From: Lysinibacillus sp. JNUCC-52
Lineage (GTDB): Bacteria; Bacillota; Bacilli; Bacillales_A; Planococcaceae
DNA: 64,000 nucleotides
Reading direction: 5' to 3'
Assembly (NCBI RefSeq): GCF_015999545.1
Contig: NZ_CP065546.1
Location: 1,426,001-1,490,000, forward strand
Shown here piece by piece: positions 36,265 through 45,164 of the stretch (position 1 is its first letter; every line of letters starts with the position of its first letter). The notes under the pieces were generated by a model that was given only the letters and a program-made list of their open reading frames with translations, searched no databases and was not told the origin of the DNA. The position numbers were made by a program, and so were the translations under genes.

Positions 36265-36519
36265 ATGAGTTTCATTTGGTTTTTAATAATTGGCGGGATT
36301 ATCGGTTGGCTTGCAGGTATAATTTTAGGACGAGATATCCCTGGTGGAATTATTGGTAATATTATCGCAGGTATTATCGGTGCATGGATTGGCGGTATGC
36401 TTCTTGGTAGTTGGGGTCCTAAAATTTCTGATTTCTATATCTTCCCAGCACTCATTGGAGCAATTATACTAGTTTTCATTGTGAGCGTAATTTTGAAATC
36501 AATGCGTAAAGCATCGTAA
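36265..36519 (+). CDS. GlsB/YeaQ/YmgE family membrane protein
   Basis: An 84-residue membrane protein with three hydrophobic segments and the typical glycine-rich motif GGIIGWLAGIILGRDIPGG, then GNIIAGIIGAWIGG. The family (transglycosylase-associated) is linked to general or osmotic stress. ATG at 36265 is chosen over one at 36256, as GGAG precedes it at nine bases. Confidence 0.9.
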   Translation: MSFIWFLIIGGIIGWLAGIILGRDIPGGIIGNIIAGIIGAWIGGMLLGSWGPKISDFYIFPALIGAIILVFIVSVILKSMRKAS

Positions 36520-36573
36520 GCTAAAAAGATTTTTTAGTTGCTATACGGTGAAGAGTGATTGTATTTATAATAA

Positions 36574-36626
36574 AAAAGGCGATCTTCCACAAACAAATCT
36601 GTGGAGGACCGCTTTTTTTATATTTA
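36574..36626 (+). terminator. Terminator
   Basis: AAAGGCGATCTTCCACA...TGTGGAGGACCGCTTTTT behind the GlsB-like gene. Confidence 0.85.
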
Positions 36627-36709
36627 TTTACTTAACAATCCTCGGCTCTCTGATTTAAGAAGAATAGCACAGTCTCTTCAATAATCAAGCACAATTAATG
36701 AAAATTGAA

Positions 36710-37327
36710 TTAATTTTTTGGCGGAATATATTCTCCTGTTGTTACATTAAATCCTACTGCTGTCATTTCTGTTTGATCGCGATTCCAACCGATTACTAAC
36801 ATTAAGGAAATATTTGTCTCTGTATCTTTTCTCAGCATGAAATTGTAACCTTTTGCCCAATCCTTACCTGGATAAATATTGCCCATTTTTAATGCTTTTT
36901 TTAGTAATTCAGGTGAATCATATTTGATATCATTAACACCTATAAACTCCTTTTTAGGATAAGGGGAAGTACCTTCTGTTGTTAAATCATTTAGTCCATC
37001 TATTTCTCCATTATGGATAGTTACTAAAAAATATTTATTCGTGTCTGGCACTCCAAACGATATATTCCAATTTTTCCTTTTACCGTTTGCACCAATCCCC
37101 TTACCAGGTTTATCTAAATCTATATTGATCGCATCTAATAATTGCGCATTTTCATTCCATTTTATTGCTGAAGGATATGCTAATTCAATAGCTTGTTTTA
37201 TTGATAATTCTTGGTGTTCACTGACTACTAACGTTTTTCCAGTTGATTGTGATGTACGAGCTGATACTTTCTCAATAGTACCTATTAAAGTTAATAATAT
37301 TAAGACAGAAATAACTATTTTTTTCAT
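36710..37327 (-). CDS. Secreted protein, unknown
   Basis: A 205-residue protein with a cleavable signal (KIVISVLILLTLIGTIEKVSA) and a body starting SQSTGKTLVVSEHQ; IKQAIELAYPSAIKWNENA resembles the helix of PepSY-like domains. KNWNISFGVPDTNKYFLVTIH repeats such a layout. No catalytic motif. AAAGGAGG precedes ATG. Function unknown. Confidence 0.65.
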   Translation of the reverse strand: MKKIVISVLILLTLIGTIEKVSARTSQSTGKTLVVSEHQELSIKQAIELAYPSAIKWNENAQLLDAINIDLDKPGKGIGANGKRKNWNISFGVPDTNKYFLVTIHNGEIDGLNDLTTEGTSPYPKKEFIGVNDIKYDSPELLKKALKMGNIYPGKDWAKGYNFMLRKDTETNISLMLVIGWNRDQTEMTAVGFNVTTGEYIPPKN

Positions 37328-37484
37328 TTTCTTAACCTCCTTTTTAGAGGTATTCTTTCCAAAGCTTTTTCAATTATCCTGCCTCTTTAATTTAAGTGTA
37401 ATCCATCACTTTCTCGCGTTTTAATTGTGAAAACTTAAAATTCATTAAGTTTGTCTACTGTTTAAAAGTGCTCATTATTGACCA

Positions 37485-37691
37485 CTATTCTCTGGTTTTA
37501 ATGGTTTTGTAAAATGAAAATTTGATGTGCGATTTTTCTTCTTCGGGCGTTAATAAACGAATCACCTTTCCAACCTCTCCATTTTGCATTTCCCAAATAG
37601 AATTATGGTCATCAACAGCATTTGAAAAATCGCCTACCGACCATCTCTCCAGTATTTTTACATATGCATCCCCATTGTCGTAATTTTTCAT
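37485..37691 (-). pseudogene. C-terminal fragment of a DUF6241-like protein
   Basis: A 68-residue frame whose text (ILERWSVGDFSNAVDDHNSIW, then VIRLLTPEEE) corresponds to the C-terminal third of the 187-residue protein at 50174-50737 (ILERWSKGDFSNAVDDHNQIW). The membrane anchor and the middle are missing. It seems to be a truncated second copy. Confidence 0.7.
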
Positions 37692-37816
37692 ATTGAGCTT
37701 TGCTATTTTTATATGCTTACCCTCGATTCTTCGCTTTTTTCAGTAAGACAACGTATAATAAAAGAAGCAGAAGAAGAATTCATTTTTCCTCTAGTTAAAA
37801 AAAGAGGTGCAATTAC

Positions 37817-38245
37817 TTGAAACAGTTTGAAGCAACATTACCTGAGCATTATGAAACATTAAAAAAACAGGCCAATTATACATCTAGCTGGCGAGAGCGT
37901 TTAGAAGCAGTCGAAATATTATCGGCTTATCATCATGACAAAATCATAGATTTATTAAAAAATCGTATGCAGCATGATACTGTCCACAAAGTGCAATTAG
38001 CAGCCTATGAAGCACTTGTTGCGCTTGGCGAGGACGTAGAGAAACCATCACCTGCACGTTTTGATATTATCAAAGGAACAGACAAAATTTTCCTTCGAGT
38101 TAAAAAGAGCTTGCCGAAGGACCATACAGTGGCAGACTTTGCGGATAAACTAAAACGTATGCGTTTAGATGTCTTTGATGCGTATGAAGGCGACAAAGGT
38201 GTTCAATTTATGAGTTGGTTAGAAGAACGTTGGGCAAAACTGTAA
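37817..38245 (+). CDS. HEAT-repeat-like small protein
   Basis: A 142-residue helical protein: WRERLEAVEILSAYHHDKIIDLLKNRM and VHKVQLAAYEALVALGED form two HEAT-like hairpins; the C-terminal part (FADKLKRMRLDVFDAYEGD) is extra. Start TTG at 37817 has GAGGTG seven bases upstream. The role is unknown, HEAT repeats mostly bind proteins. Confidence 0.7.
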   Translation: MKQFEATLPEHYETLKKQANYTSSWRERLEAVEILSAYHHDKIIDLLKNRMQHDTVHKVQLAAYEALVALGEDVEKPSPARFDIIKGTDKIFLRVKKSLPKDHTVADFADKLKRMRLDVFDAYEGDKGVQFMSWLEERWAKL

Positions 38246-38269
38246 TCAATAGTATTACGATTTATAAAG

Positions 38270-38314
38270 GAAAGTCATTCTCTCCGCTTGTGGAGGGAAT
38301 GACTTTTTCTTATT
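38270..38314 (+). terminator. Terminator
   Basis: AAAGTCATTCTCTCC...GGAGGGAATGACTTTTTCT; the rest of 38246-38593 shows no gene. Confidence 0.85.
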
Positions 38315-38593
38315 TTTCGCTGCGGCTAATCTTAATAAACTTACCTTTTCCGTTAGTTCAATAAATAGATAGATTTGAGTCTTTCAAGCTTTTTCAGCTA
38401 ATTTGTATAAGATGTTTCATCAAATCACTTCGTTACTCTCTTCATATACATCTGAAAAAATTATATTAAAAATATACCTCTAAAACAGAGATTACCAATC
38501 CAATAATGCTATTAGAATTGCACTTTGAAATTGTCCTAAAAGTCATTGCCTTCGAATAAAATGCAAATACATCTGATAATTGGAGGCTATTTT

Positions 38594-39223
38594 ATGGATT
38601 CTATAGTTACCTATATCTTTTTAGGTATATCAATGGCTGCAACGATTGGACCTGTTAAGTCTATCCTAATAAATACAGGTTTAAAAAATGGCTTTTTTCA
38701 TGCATGGTTTTTTAGTCTAGGTGCCATAACGACCGATATTATCTATATGTTTATCGTATATTATGGAATTGGACAATTTATCAATTCCATCTGGCTAAAA
38801 ACAATTCTTTGGTCTTTCGGCTGTTTTGTTCTTTTGTATACAGGAATCGAAAGTTTACTGTCGTTACATAAAATTGAAATAGATTCGAAAACGGGTAAAA
38901 GAACAAGACTGAGACACTCGATTATGTCTGGTTTTTTCATGTCTTTTTTGAATCCGTTAACCATCCTTTTTTGGCTGGGAATTTACGGCTCCATACTTGC
39001 AAAAACGTCTGATATTTCAACAGGGTATGAAATCATTTTAGTCAGTACTTCTATTTTAATTGGCATTATTTTTATAGATTTTATTTATTCTTTTTTATCC
39101 AGTGTCGCTCGAAAATTACTATCCATAAAGCTTTTGAAAACAGTCTCTTTTATCTCAGCCTTATTAATGATTGGTTTTGGAATCTACTTTGGCAAGCAAG
39201 CTTACCAAGCATTATTCCAATAA
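38594..39223 (+). CDS. LysE-family amino-acid exporter
   Basis: A 209-residue inner membrane protein with six hydrophobic segments; ISMAATIGPVKSILINTGLKNG near the N-terminus is the LysE-type GPV/NTG segment and SGFFMSFLNPLTILFWLG the second conserved one. It would export an amino acid or homoserine-like molecule. ATG at 38594 has GGAGG eight bases upstream. It lies 70 bases before an MFS gene on the same strand. Confidence 0.88.
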   Translation: MDSIVTYIFLGISMAATIGPVKSILINTGLKNGFFHAWFFSLGAITTDIIYMFIVYYGIGQFINSIWLKTILWSFGCFVLLYTGIESLLSLHKIEIDSKTGKRTRLRHSIMSGFFMSFLNPLTILFWLGIYGSILAKTSDISTGYEIILVSTSILIGIIFIDFIYSFLSSVARKLLSIKLLKTVSFISALLMIGFGIYFGKQAYQALFQ

Positions 39224-39296
39224 AGTCAACAACAGCGCATAAAATGAACACGAAAGGAAACCATACCTTAAAAAGAATATTAGACGAGGTGTGGTA

Positions 39297-40529
39297 ATGG
39301 ACAAAGAGAAGGTTAATGTTAGTGTCTGGTGTATTGTAAGTTTGACTTCCATTCCACTTATCATGACATTGGGAAATTCGATGCTTATTCCCGTGCTCCC
39401 AAAACTGGAAGATAAGGTCGGGATTACTTCATTTCAGTCCAGCATGATCATTACAAGCTATTCAGTCGCAGCGATTTTTCTTATCCCAGTAGCGGGCTAT
39501 TTATCGGACCGCTTCGGCAGAAAAATAGTAATATTACCGAGCTTAATTTTAGCTTTAATCGGTGGTCTAATTGCTGGATTTGCTTCATGGAAAATGGATG
39601 ACCCTTATACAATGATTATTGTGGGCAGAATTATTCAAGGAATAGGTGCTGCTGGTGCCATGCCAATTGTATTGCCTCTTGTAGGTGATCTTTATCAGGA
39701 TGATGACGAAAAAATAAGCTCTACATTAGGGATAATTGAAACGTCTAACACGTTTGGGAAAGTGTTAAGCCCCATTCTAGGTTCAATATTTGCAGCTTTT
39801 TTATGGTTCCTTCCCTTCTTCTCCATTTCAGCGCTTAGTCTGATTTCGATTGTACTTATTTTTTTCTTCGTTAAAGCTCCGAAAGATGATGATGAACCAT
39901 TGAAGTTCAAAGAGTTTTTACAAAATACTAAAAAAGTTTTCAAGGAGGAAGGAAAATGGTTGTATACCGTATTCCTTAACGGGATCCTTGTGATGCTCAT
40001 ATTATTTAGTATGCTATTTTTCTTGTCCGAAAACCTCGAAAAAGTTCATGATATAAAAGGTATTAAAAAAGGGTTTGTCTTGGCCATCCCGCTATTATTA
40101 CTTTGTATAGCTTCATTTATATCCGGGCGGAAAATTAAAGGAAACCTTGGAAGAATTAAAAAAATAATCATTACCTCCTTAATCGCAATGTCTGTCGGTA
40201 TTATCTTTGTTGGGTTTACAAGCAAAAAGCTGATTCTTTTATTAGTGATCACAAGTATAGTGGGGATTGCTATCGGTGCCCTATTACCTGCACTTGACAC
40301 AATTATTACTGACAATATTAGAAAAGAATTAAGGGGAACAGTATCCTCTTTTTACAGTTCGGCACGATTTATAGGCGTTGCAGCTGGCCCTCCCATTATG
40401 TCACTAGTCATGAAAAACTATCTCAATGCAAGCTATATTACGGCAAGTGTATTGGGATTTATTCTCCTGTTCGTTGTCTTGAAGTATATCAAAGTAGAAG
40501 ATATTGAAAAAACCAATAAAATGGCATAA
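39297..40529 (+). CDS. MFS transporter, DHA1-type drug efflux
   Basis: A 410-residue membrane protein with about 12 segments, motif A in GYLSDRFGRKIVILPSL and a motif C-like stretch in helix 5 (SNTFGKVLSPILGSIFAA, with G-x3-L-x-P-x2-G). This is the tetracycline/multidrug type. The ATG at 39297 is taken because GAGGTG lies five bases upstream of GTAATG; GTG at 39291 overlaps that site. Confidence 0.88.
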   Translation: MDKEKVNVSVWCIVSLTSIPLIMTLGNSMLIPVLPKLEDKVGITSFQSSMIITSYSVAAIFLIPVAGYLSDRFGRKIVILPSLILALIGGLIAGFASWKMDDPYTMIIVGRIIQGIGAAGAMPIVLPLVGDLYQDDDEKISSTLGIIETSNTFGKVLSPILGSIFAAFLWFLPFFSISALSLISIVLIFFFVKAPKDDDEPLKFKEFLQNTKKVFKEEGKWLYTVFLNGILVMLILFSMLFFLSENLEKVHDIKGIKKGFVLAIPLLLLCIASFISGRKIKGNLGRIKKIIITSLIAMSVGIIFVGFTSKKLILLLVITSIVGIAIGALLPALDTIITDNIRKELRGTVSSFYSSARFIGVAAGPPIMSLVMKNYLNASYITASVLGFILLFVVLKYIKVEDIEKTNKMA

Positions 40530-40760
40530 AAATAAGGACCTGACAGCTATTGCAGCCAAAGTTCTTTTTTTGAATTCCAGAAAAGTGGCCGATTGTAGAT
40601 GATTGTTTTTCAACTATCCTTCTGTAATTATGAACGATAAAAAATGCAGGTATACAGCTTAAGTGATTGCCTTTTATCACATAAGGTGACTTTTTCCATG
40701 TTTTATTTATTCAATTTTGTGGAATAGATTAAATGTGAACATAAATAGGAGGGATATATT

Positions 40761-41081
40761 ATGACAGTCAAATTAACAGTAGAAAACGTCGTACAAGCGA
40801 AACAAGAAGTGGAGAAATTAGAAGCGCAAGGATATCTTCGAGATAACATTTACATCTTTGCACACTATGAAGATCGTGAAGATGATATTAACGAAGCACT
40901 GGGGACAGAAGAAGCTGGTATTAGCGAGCAAGGGTTCCTGACTTCTATGAAGAACTTGGTGAATTCCCGTGGAGATGAACTCCGCAATAAATTAGCTTCT
41001 GTTGGATTAAGTAAATCGGAAGCTGCTCACTACGAAGAGGAACTGGATACAGGTAAATTAGTCCTAGTTGCCAATAAGTAA
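40761..41081 (+). CDS. General stress protein, YflT family
   Basis: A 106-residue soluble protein with the YflT-like N-terminal domain (NVVQAKQEVEKLEAQGYLRDNIYIFAHYEDR) and a C-terminal helix region. This family belongs to the SigB general stress regulon in Bacillus. A possible SigB promoter (GTTTTA, 15 bases, GGAATA at 40698-40726) lies upstream but is weak. AGGAGGG precedes ATG. Confidence 0.88.
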   Translation: MTVKLTVENVVQAKQEVEKLEAQGYLRDNIYIFAHYEDREDDINEALGTEEAGISEQGFLTSMKNLVNSRGDELRNKLASVGLSKSEAAHYEEELDTGKLVLVANK

Positions 41082-41124
41082 AAACAAACCCAGGAATCCA
41101 ATCCTGGGTTTGTTTTTCATTTTA
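41078..41124 (+). terminator. Terminator of the YflT-like gene
   Basis: AAAAACAAACCCAGGATT-type stem: ACAAACCCAGGA...TCCTGGGTTTGTTTTTC. Confidence 0.9.
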
Positions 41125-41210
41125 CAAGTCCTCCTCGTATTGCTAGAATTCTGTCTTCCAGACGGCCTTTCAAGAAATTGGAATAAAAACCCATCCTTCT
41201 TTATTGGAAT

Positions 41211-41253
41211 ATGGCCCTTTAATGAAAACGAGCGTTGATTCTTGCTACAGAAT
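41211..41253. repeat. Dispersed repeat copy
   Basis: CCCTTTAATGAAAACGAGCG ... TTGATTCTTGCTACAGAAT reappears at 44571-44615 with few changes. Function unknown; it probably marks an old element. The rest of 41082-41448 holds only hairpins (a terminator at 41346-41402, stem AAAGCAG...CTGCTTT). Confidence 0.6.
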
Positions 41254-41448
41254 CGGATCCTTATATGGAAGACTTGATTTCAAGATAATACAATTACAAT
41301 TTCAAAGTTTGTCTATCACCCGACAAACTGAATTAGACTAACTCGTAAAAAAAGCAGTGACGGACTAGGAACTCGAAAGACCTAGACTGCCGCTGCTTTT
41401 ATTGTGCTAACGTAATCTTGTTAGCGTAATCTATTTTAGGTGACAAGG

Positions 41449-42024
41449 TCATCTAACCGTCTGGTAAACGAGACCTATGGCTCCAGAATCAAATGTCTTG
41501 TTTTCGATAAGTTTAAGATTGACCTTCTCCTTGAGACCTTGGAATAACGGCAACCCGCTGCCGACAAGGACGGGAGAAACCGTAATTTTATACTCATCAA
41601 TTAAATCAAACTGCATAAGGTAGTGTGCGAATCTAGGACTTCCTAGGATGACCATATCCTTGCCTGGCTGCTGTTTGAGGTTCTTGATCTCTTCCTCGAC
41701 ATTTTCTTTCACCAGACTAGAATTGTTCCATTCGACTTTCTCCAGCGTCGTGGAAAAAACGATTTTGGCTGTCTTTTCGATCCACTCGGCATGATTCCGT
41801 TCGTACTGCGAAGCTGATGGGTTCGAAGGCACAGATGGCCAGTAACTGTGCATCATCTGATAAGTCCCACGTCCCCAAATGACAGTGTCGGCAGTACTCA
41901 GAATTTCTTTCGCATGTTTCTCCAAATCAGAATCGTAGGAAACCCAACCAATGTCCATTTCACCGTTTGGCCCTTCTACAAAACCGTCAAGTGATGTGTG
42001 CAGAAATAGAACAAGTTTTCTCAT
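41449..42024 (-). CDS. Dihydrofolate reductase-like protein (RibD C-terminal family)
   Basis: A 191-residue enzyme-like protein of the RibD C-terminal / DHFR-like family: MRKLVLFLHTSLDGFVEGP, TVIWGRGTYQMM, then DMVILGSPRFAHYLMQFDLIDEYKITVSPVLVGSG. It probably uses NADPH, the substrate is unknown. The ATG at 42024 follows AAAGGAGAACTGAAA. The G+C content is higher than that of its surroundings, which hints at transfer. Confidence 0.88.
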   Translation of the reverse strand: MRKLVLFLHTSLDGFVEGPNGEMDIGWVSYDSDLEKHAKEILSTADTVIWGRGTYQMMHSYWPSVPSNPSASQYERNHAEWIEKTAKIVFSTTLEKVEWNNSSLVKENVEEEIKNLKQQPGKDMVILGSPRFAHYLMQFDLIDEYKITVSPVLVGSGLPLFQGLKEKVNLKLIENKTFDSGAIGLVYQTVR

Positions 42025-42153
42025 TTTCAGTTCTCCTTTGTTCATGAGGGATGTCACATTATACTTTGCAGTTTTCATTAATGTCATGTGCAAAGTCAAG
42101 TATAGCACACATAACAATCAATAATTTCTTCTAGATTGCAAAATCTCTTTATT

Positions 42154-42176
42154 AAACAATTTGGTCCTATAATAAA
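42154..42176. repeat. Dispersed short repeat (CAATTTGGTCC family), degenerate copy
   Basis: ACAATTTGGTCCTATAAT is related to TCAACAATTTGGTCC...ATTGTTGA at 55327-55350 and to 46155-46178. It lies in the 42025-42377 gap, which otherwise shows only a short hairpin (ACACCCAT/ATGAGTGT). Confidence 0.5.
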
Positions 42177-42377
42177 AAAACACCCATTTCTACATGAGTG
42201 TCTTAATTGAATGAAAGTTCTTTACTTCATGTGACCATCTAAATAGTGATTTAACACAACGACCCCTATGTTCTACTGCTTTTTATTATGATTCAGGAAA
42301 TAAAATATAGTAGTCAAGCGCAATCTTTGACTTTTAAATCCTATAAATTTACTCTTGTTTTAGAAGGAGTGAATAAC

Positions 42378-43472
42378 ATGACAACTTATTTAACACCATT
42401 TACTTTTAAAAACGGCGTCACAATTCGTAATCGTTACATGATGGCGCCCATGACAACTTACTCAGCAAATGCTGATGATACAGTATCAGATGCGGAGATT
42501 ACATATTACCGTGAGCGCTCATATGGCGTCGGTATGGTGATTACAGCATGTGCGTACGTGATTCCTAATGGGAAAGGCTTCCCAGGTCAAATATCTGCGC
42601 ATAGCAATGAATATATTCCTAGCTTAAAACGTATTGCTGATGCGATTCACGATGGTGGAGCAAAAGCAATTTTACAAATTTATCATGGTGGACGCCAAGC
42701 AGTACGTGACCTTGTGCCAAATGGCGATGTCGTAAGCGCAAGTGAAACCGTTGCAGCAGATGGCGGTGTGGCTCGTGCATTAACGGTAGAAGAAATTGAG
42801 GAAATAGTCTTTGCATTTGGTGAAACGACACGTCGTGCAATTGAAGCAGGATTTGACGGTGTGGAAATTCACGGTGCCAATACGTATTTATTGCAACAAT
42901 TCTTCTCAGGTTTTACAAATAAACGTACAGACAGTTACGGTGGCTCTGTTGAAAAACGTATGACATTTTTATTAAAAATAATCGATAGTATAAACCGTGC
43001 AAAAGTGCAATATGCTGATGACCAATTTATCGTTGGTTATCGTTTTAGCCCAGAAGAGCCTGAAGATGACGGTATCACTCTAGATGAAACGGTTCAACTT
43101 GTAGATCGTTTAGCAGATGAAAAGCTCGATTACTTACACATTTCATTAGGTGATTTCCGTGCAGAAGCGCGTCGTTATAGCGGTGAAAAAGAAAACCGTA
43201 TTAAAATTATAAAACGCGTGATTGACGGTCGTGTCCCGTTGATAGGCGTTGGTTCTATTTATTCACCAGAAGATGCGAAAGAAGCGATGAAAACGGGTGC
43301 TGATTTACTTGCACTTGGTCGCGAGCTATTAATTGAACCACATTGGGTAGAAAAAGTAGCAGCTGGTGAACCAGTTATTACTGAAATGGATATGAGCCGT
43401 GATAATAACATTCCAGAACCGCTAATGAACATGATGAAACGTAATGTCGGTTGGGTGCCAGGCGTAAAATAA
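42378..43472 (+). CDS. Old yellow enzyme-type NADH:flavin oxidoreductase
   Basis: A 364-residue FMN protein of the OYE/YqjM class: TPFTFKNGVTIRNRYMMAPMTTYSA, QIYHGGRQA, the GFDGVEIHGANTYLLQQFFSGFTN region with His for substrate binding, YGGSVEKRM, and the FMN-phosphate motif near ALGRELLIEPHW. It reduces activated alkenes. AGAAGGAGTG lies before the ATG at 42378; an open frame to the left is not used. It is followed by about 600 bases without genes. Confidence 0.92.
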   Translation: MTTYLTPFTFKNGVTIRNRYMMAPMTTYSANADDTVSDAEITYYRERSYGVGMVITACAYVIPNGKGFPGQISAHSNEYIPSLKRIADAIHDGGAKAILQIYHGGRQAVRDLVPNGDVVSASETVAADGGVARALTVEEIEEIVFAFGETTRRAIEAGFDGVEIHGANTYLLQQFFSGFTNKRTDSYGGSVEKRMTFLLKIIDSINRAKVQYADDQFIVGYRFSPEEPEDDGITLDETVQLVDRLADEKLDYLHISLGDFRAEARRYSGEKENRIKIIKRVIDGRVPLIGVGSIYSPEDAKEAMKTGADLLALGRELLIEPHWVEKVAAGEPVITEMDMSRDNNIPEPLMNMMKRNVGWVPGVK

Positions 43473-44086
43473 TTGTAAAAAAAGGAACATCTAAGGCGAA
43501 CTGACCTAAATACTGATGCTAGCGATTGTCCAAATCCATTGTGGGCGTTCTTTTTAATTAAGCGTCTTATGCCATTTTCATTAATTATTTTTATGTCACT
43601 ATCTGTAAATTTGGTGATGTTCCATTTATTTTTTAGAGCTATTCACAGGCTTCTGCAAACTCCCTTTTCTTAATGAAAGTTGTATTAATGGTGAAGCATT
43701 TACTGATTTATCGCAGGTTATTACATGCAAAAAACAGTAGCTTAATATTGGTATAGATAGGAGTAAGAAAAGTTTGATCATTGAAACAGGTAGAACTAGT
43801 ATTATTTATTGATACTGTCCTATCTGTTTTTTATTTTAGGGGCCTTCCCCTATTTCAGGAAAGCGCCAGATTGTGGATTATCATTTTACATTCAAAGGTG
43901 CTGTGCGGTAATTGAAGTATAGAAAAGATAAAAATGCCGATTGCTTTAAATCTTGAGAACGATGCCGAAACTGTCCACATATGCTTAATATGCAAAAAAA
44001 CAAAAAGACGCCCAACAATTGGACGTCCCCGCTCGTGAAAAAATACTTAATGCTTGGATAAAGTATCTTTCAAGTAAGAAAAAAAA
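43473..44086. other. Intergenic, no gene seen
   Basis: About 610 bases. Short hairpins occur (for example the pair near 44011-44035, CGCCCAACAATTGGACG) and nothing else clear. Frames through it are short and not coding-like; possibly the remains of an old element. Confidence 0.45.
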
Positions 44087-44416
44087 TTAAGCAGCTAGCT
44101 TTCTGCAAGCCTCTGCACATTTGAAGCAAGCTTCCGCACACTGCTGGCAATGTTCATGATCATGTTTCTTACACTCATTGCCACACGCCTCGCATACTGT
44201 CGCACATACTGATGCAAGCTCTGAAGCAAATAGTGTATTTCGTGCTAACGCCTGCTCTAAAAAGTTACAGATATCTGCACATTCTCGGTCTAATCTGATG
44301 CATTCAGCCATCATCTTTACATCGTCTTCCTTTAGACAAGCATCAAAGCAGTGATTGCAGGCAGCCATACATTGGTGTAAAGCCTGGATTAATTCTTGGT
44401 GTTGTTCATGTGACAT
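44087..44416 (-). CDS. Cys-rich four-helix copper storage protein (Csp/DUF326)
   Basis: A 109-residue helical protein with 16 cysteines, mostly in C-x3-C and C-x2-C patterns along four helices (CMAACNHCFDAC; ATVCEACGNEC; HCQQCAEACFKCAEACRKL). This matches the cytosolic copper storage proteins (Csp3-like). It binds Cu(I) through thiolates. No signal peptide. AGGAGG precedes ATG. A CsoR-like operator lies upstream, which would give copper induction. Confidence 0.9.
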   Translation of the reverse strand: MSHEQHQELIQALHQCMAACNHCFDACLKEDDVKMMAECIRLDRECADICNFLEQALARNTLFASELASVCATVCEACGNECKKHDHEHCQQCAEACFKCAEACRKLAA

Positions 44417-44455
44417 ATTCTATTCCTCCTAAATTTTAAATGGTACTCTCTATAC

Positions 44456-44475
44456 GTATACCCCTACAGCGTATC
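44456..44475. promoter_or_regulatory. Candidate CsoR-type operator
   Basis: GTATACCCCTACAGCGTATC reads like the imperfect palindrome of CsoR sites (TACCCC..GGGTA with one deviating half). It is 40 bases upstream of the copper storage gene. Confidence 0.5.
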
Positions 44476-44570
44476 TCTAAACTTAAAATTAAATAACGGA
44501 TGAAGAAGAGGACCTTTTGGGGATATTTCTTTGCTTACGTTGTAAATCCGTATGACGCCTTATTCTATAA

Positions 44571-44615
44571 TCTGGTCCTTTAATGAAAACGAGTGCTAAT
44601 CCTTGTTACAGAATG
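44571..44615. repeat. Dispersed repeat copy
   Basis: TCTGGTCCTTTAATGAAAAC ... GAGTGCTAATCCTTGTTACAGAAT, related to 41211-41253. It ends directly at the first base of the IS3-type remnant. Confidence 0.6.
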
Positions 44616-44913
44616 TACTGCACCCCAAAAGTTAGAGTAAAAAACGAACTTTTGGGTGATTTTTTTTGACTAAATGTATTGAAGAGTTGAAATTGATGAT
44701 GGTTCAAGAAGATTTAAGTGGCTCTCTAGGATATAGAGCGATAGCGAAGAAGTATGGGAAAGGTGATTCTCCATTAAGGCGATGGGTAATGCTTTTAAAG
44801 AGTTTGGGCATAGTGGCTTATCCGTTAAGAAAACGAAGCAGTTTTATTTTGTTAAATTTAAATTAGATGTATTAAACTATATGAAACGAACAGGTGCAAG
44901 CACATGTCTTCTT
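44612..44913 (+). mobile_element. IS3-family (IS150-like) remnant with broken OrfA
   Basis: Begins with TGTACTGCACCCCAAAAGTT, an IS3-family end. Then a frame reads EELKLMMVQEDLSGSLGYRA, IAKKYGKGDSPLRRWV, the helix-turn-helix of OrfA. Near 44805 the frame shifts by one: the neighbouring frame continues FGHSGLSVKKTKQFYFVKFK and LDVLNYMKRTGAS. The rest of OrfA, OrfB and the right end are missing. Confidence 0.8.
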
Positions 44914-45164
44914 TAACTAACTTATCATTAGTTGAAGAAGATTCATTTTATTCCCTTAAATCCCCAATAGTTTTTTGGGGAAAATAATAATTTAACCCAT
45001 ATAATTAAATGTATGATGAGACTTTGTGATAATTCAATATCATGCGCCTTTTCTGTCTCGAACTTTTCTCGATTTAAGTAAATATGAGGAAGGGTTTATT
45101 ACTAATAGGAGTAGTACCACGTGTAGTTTGGGTCAATTCGAATTAAGTAATTAAATTTAAAGTT

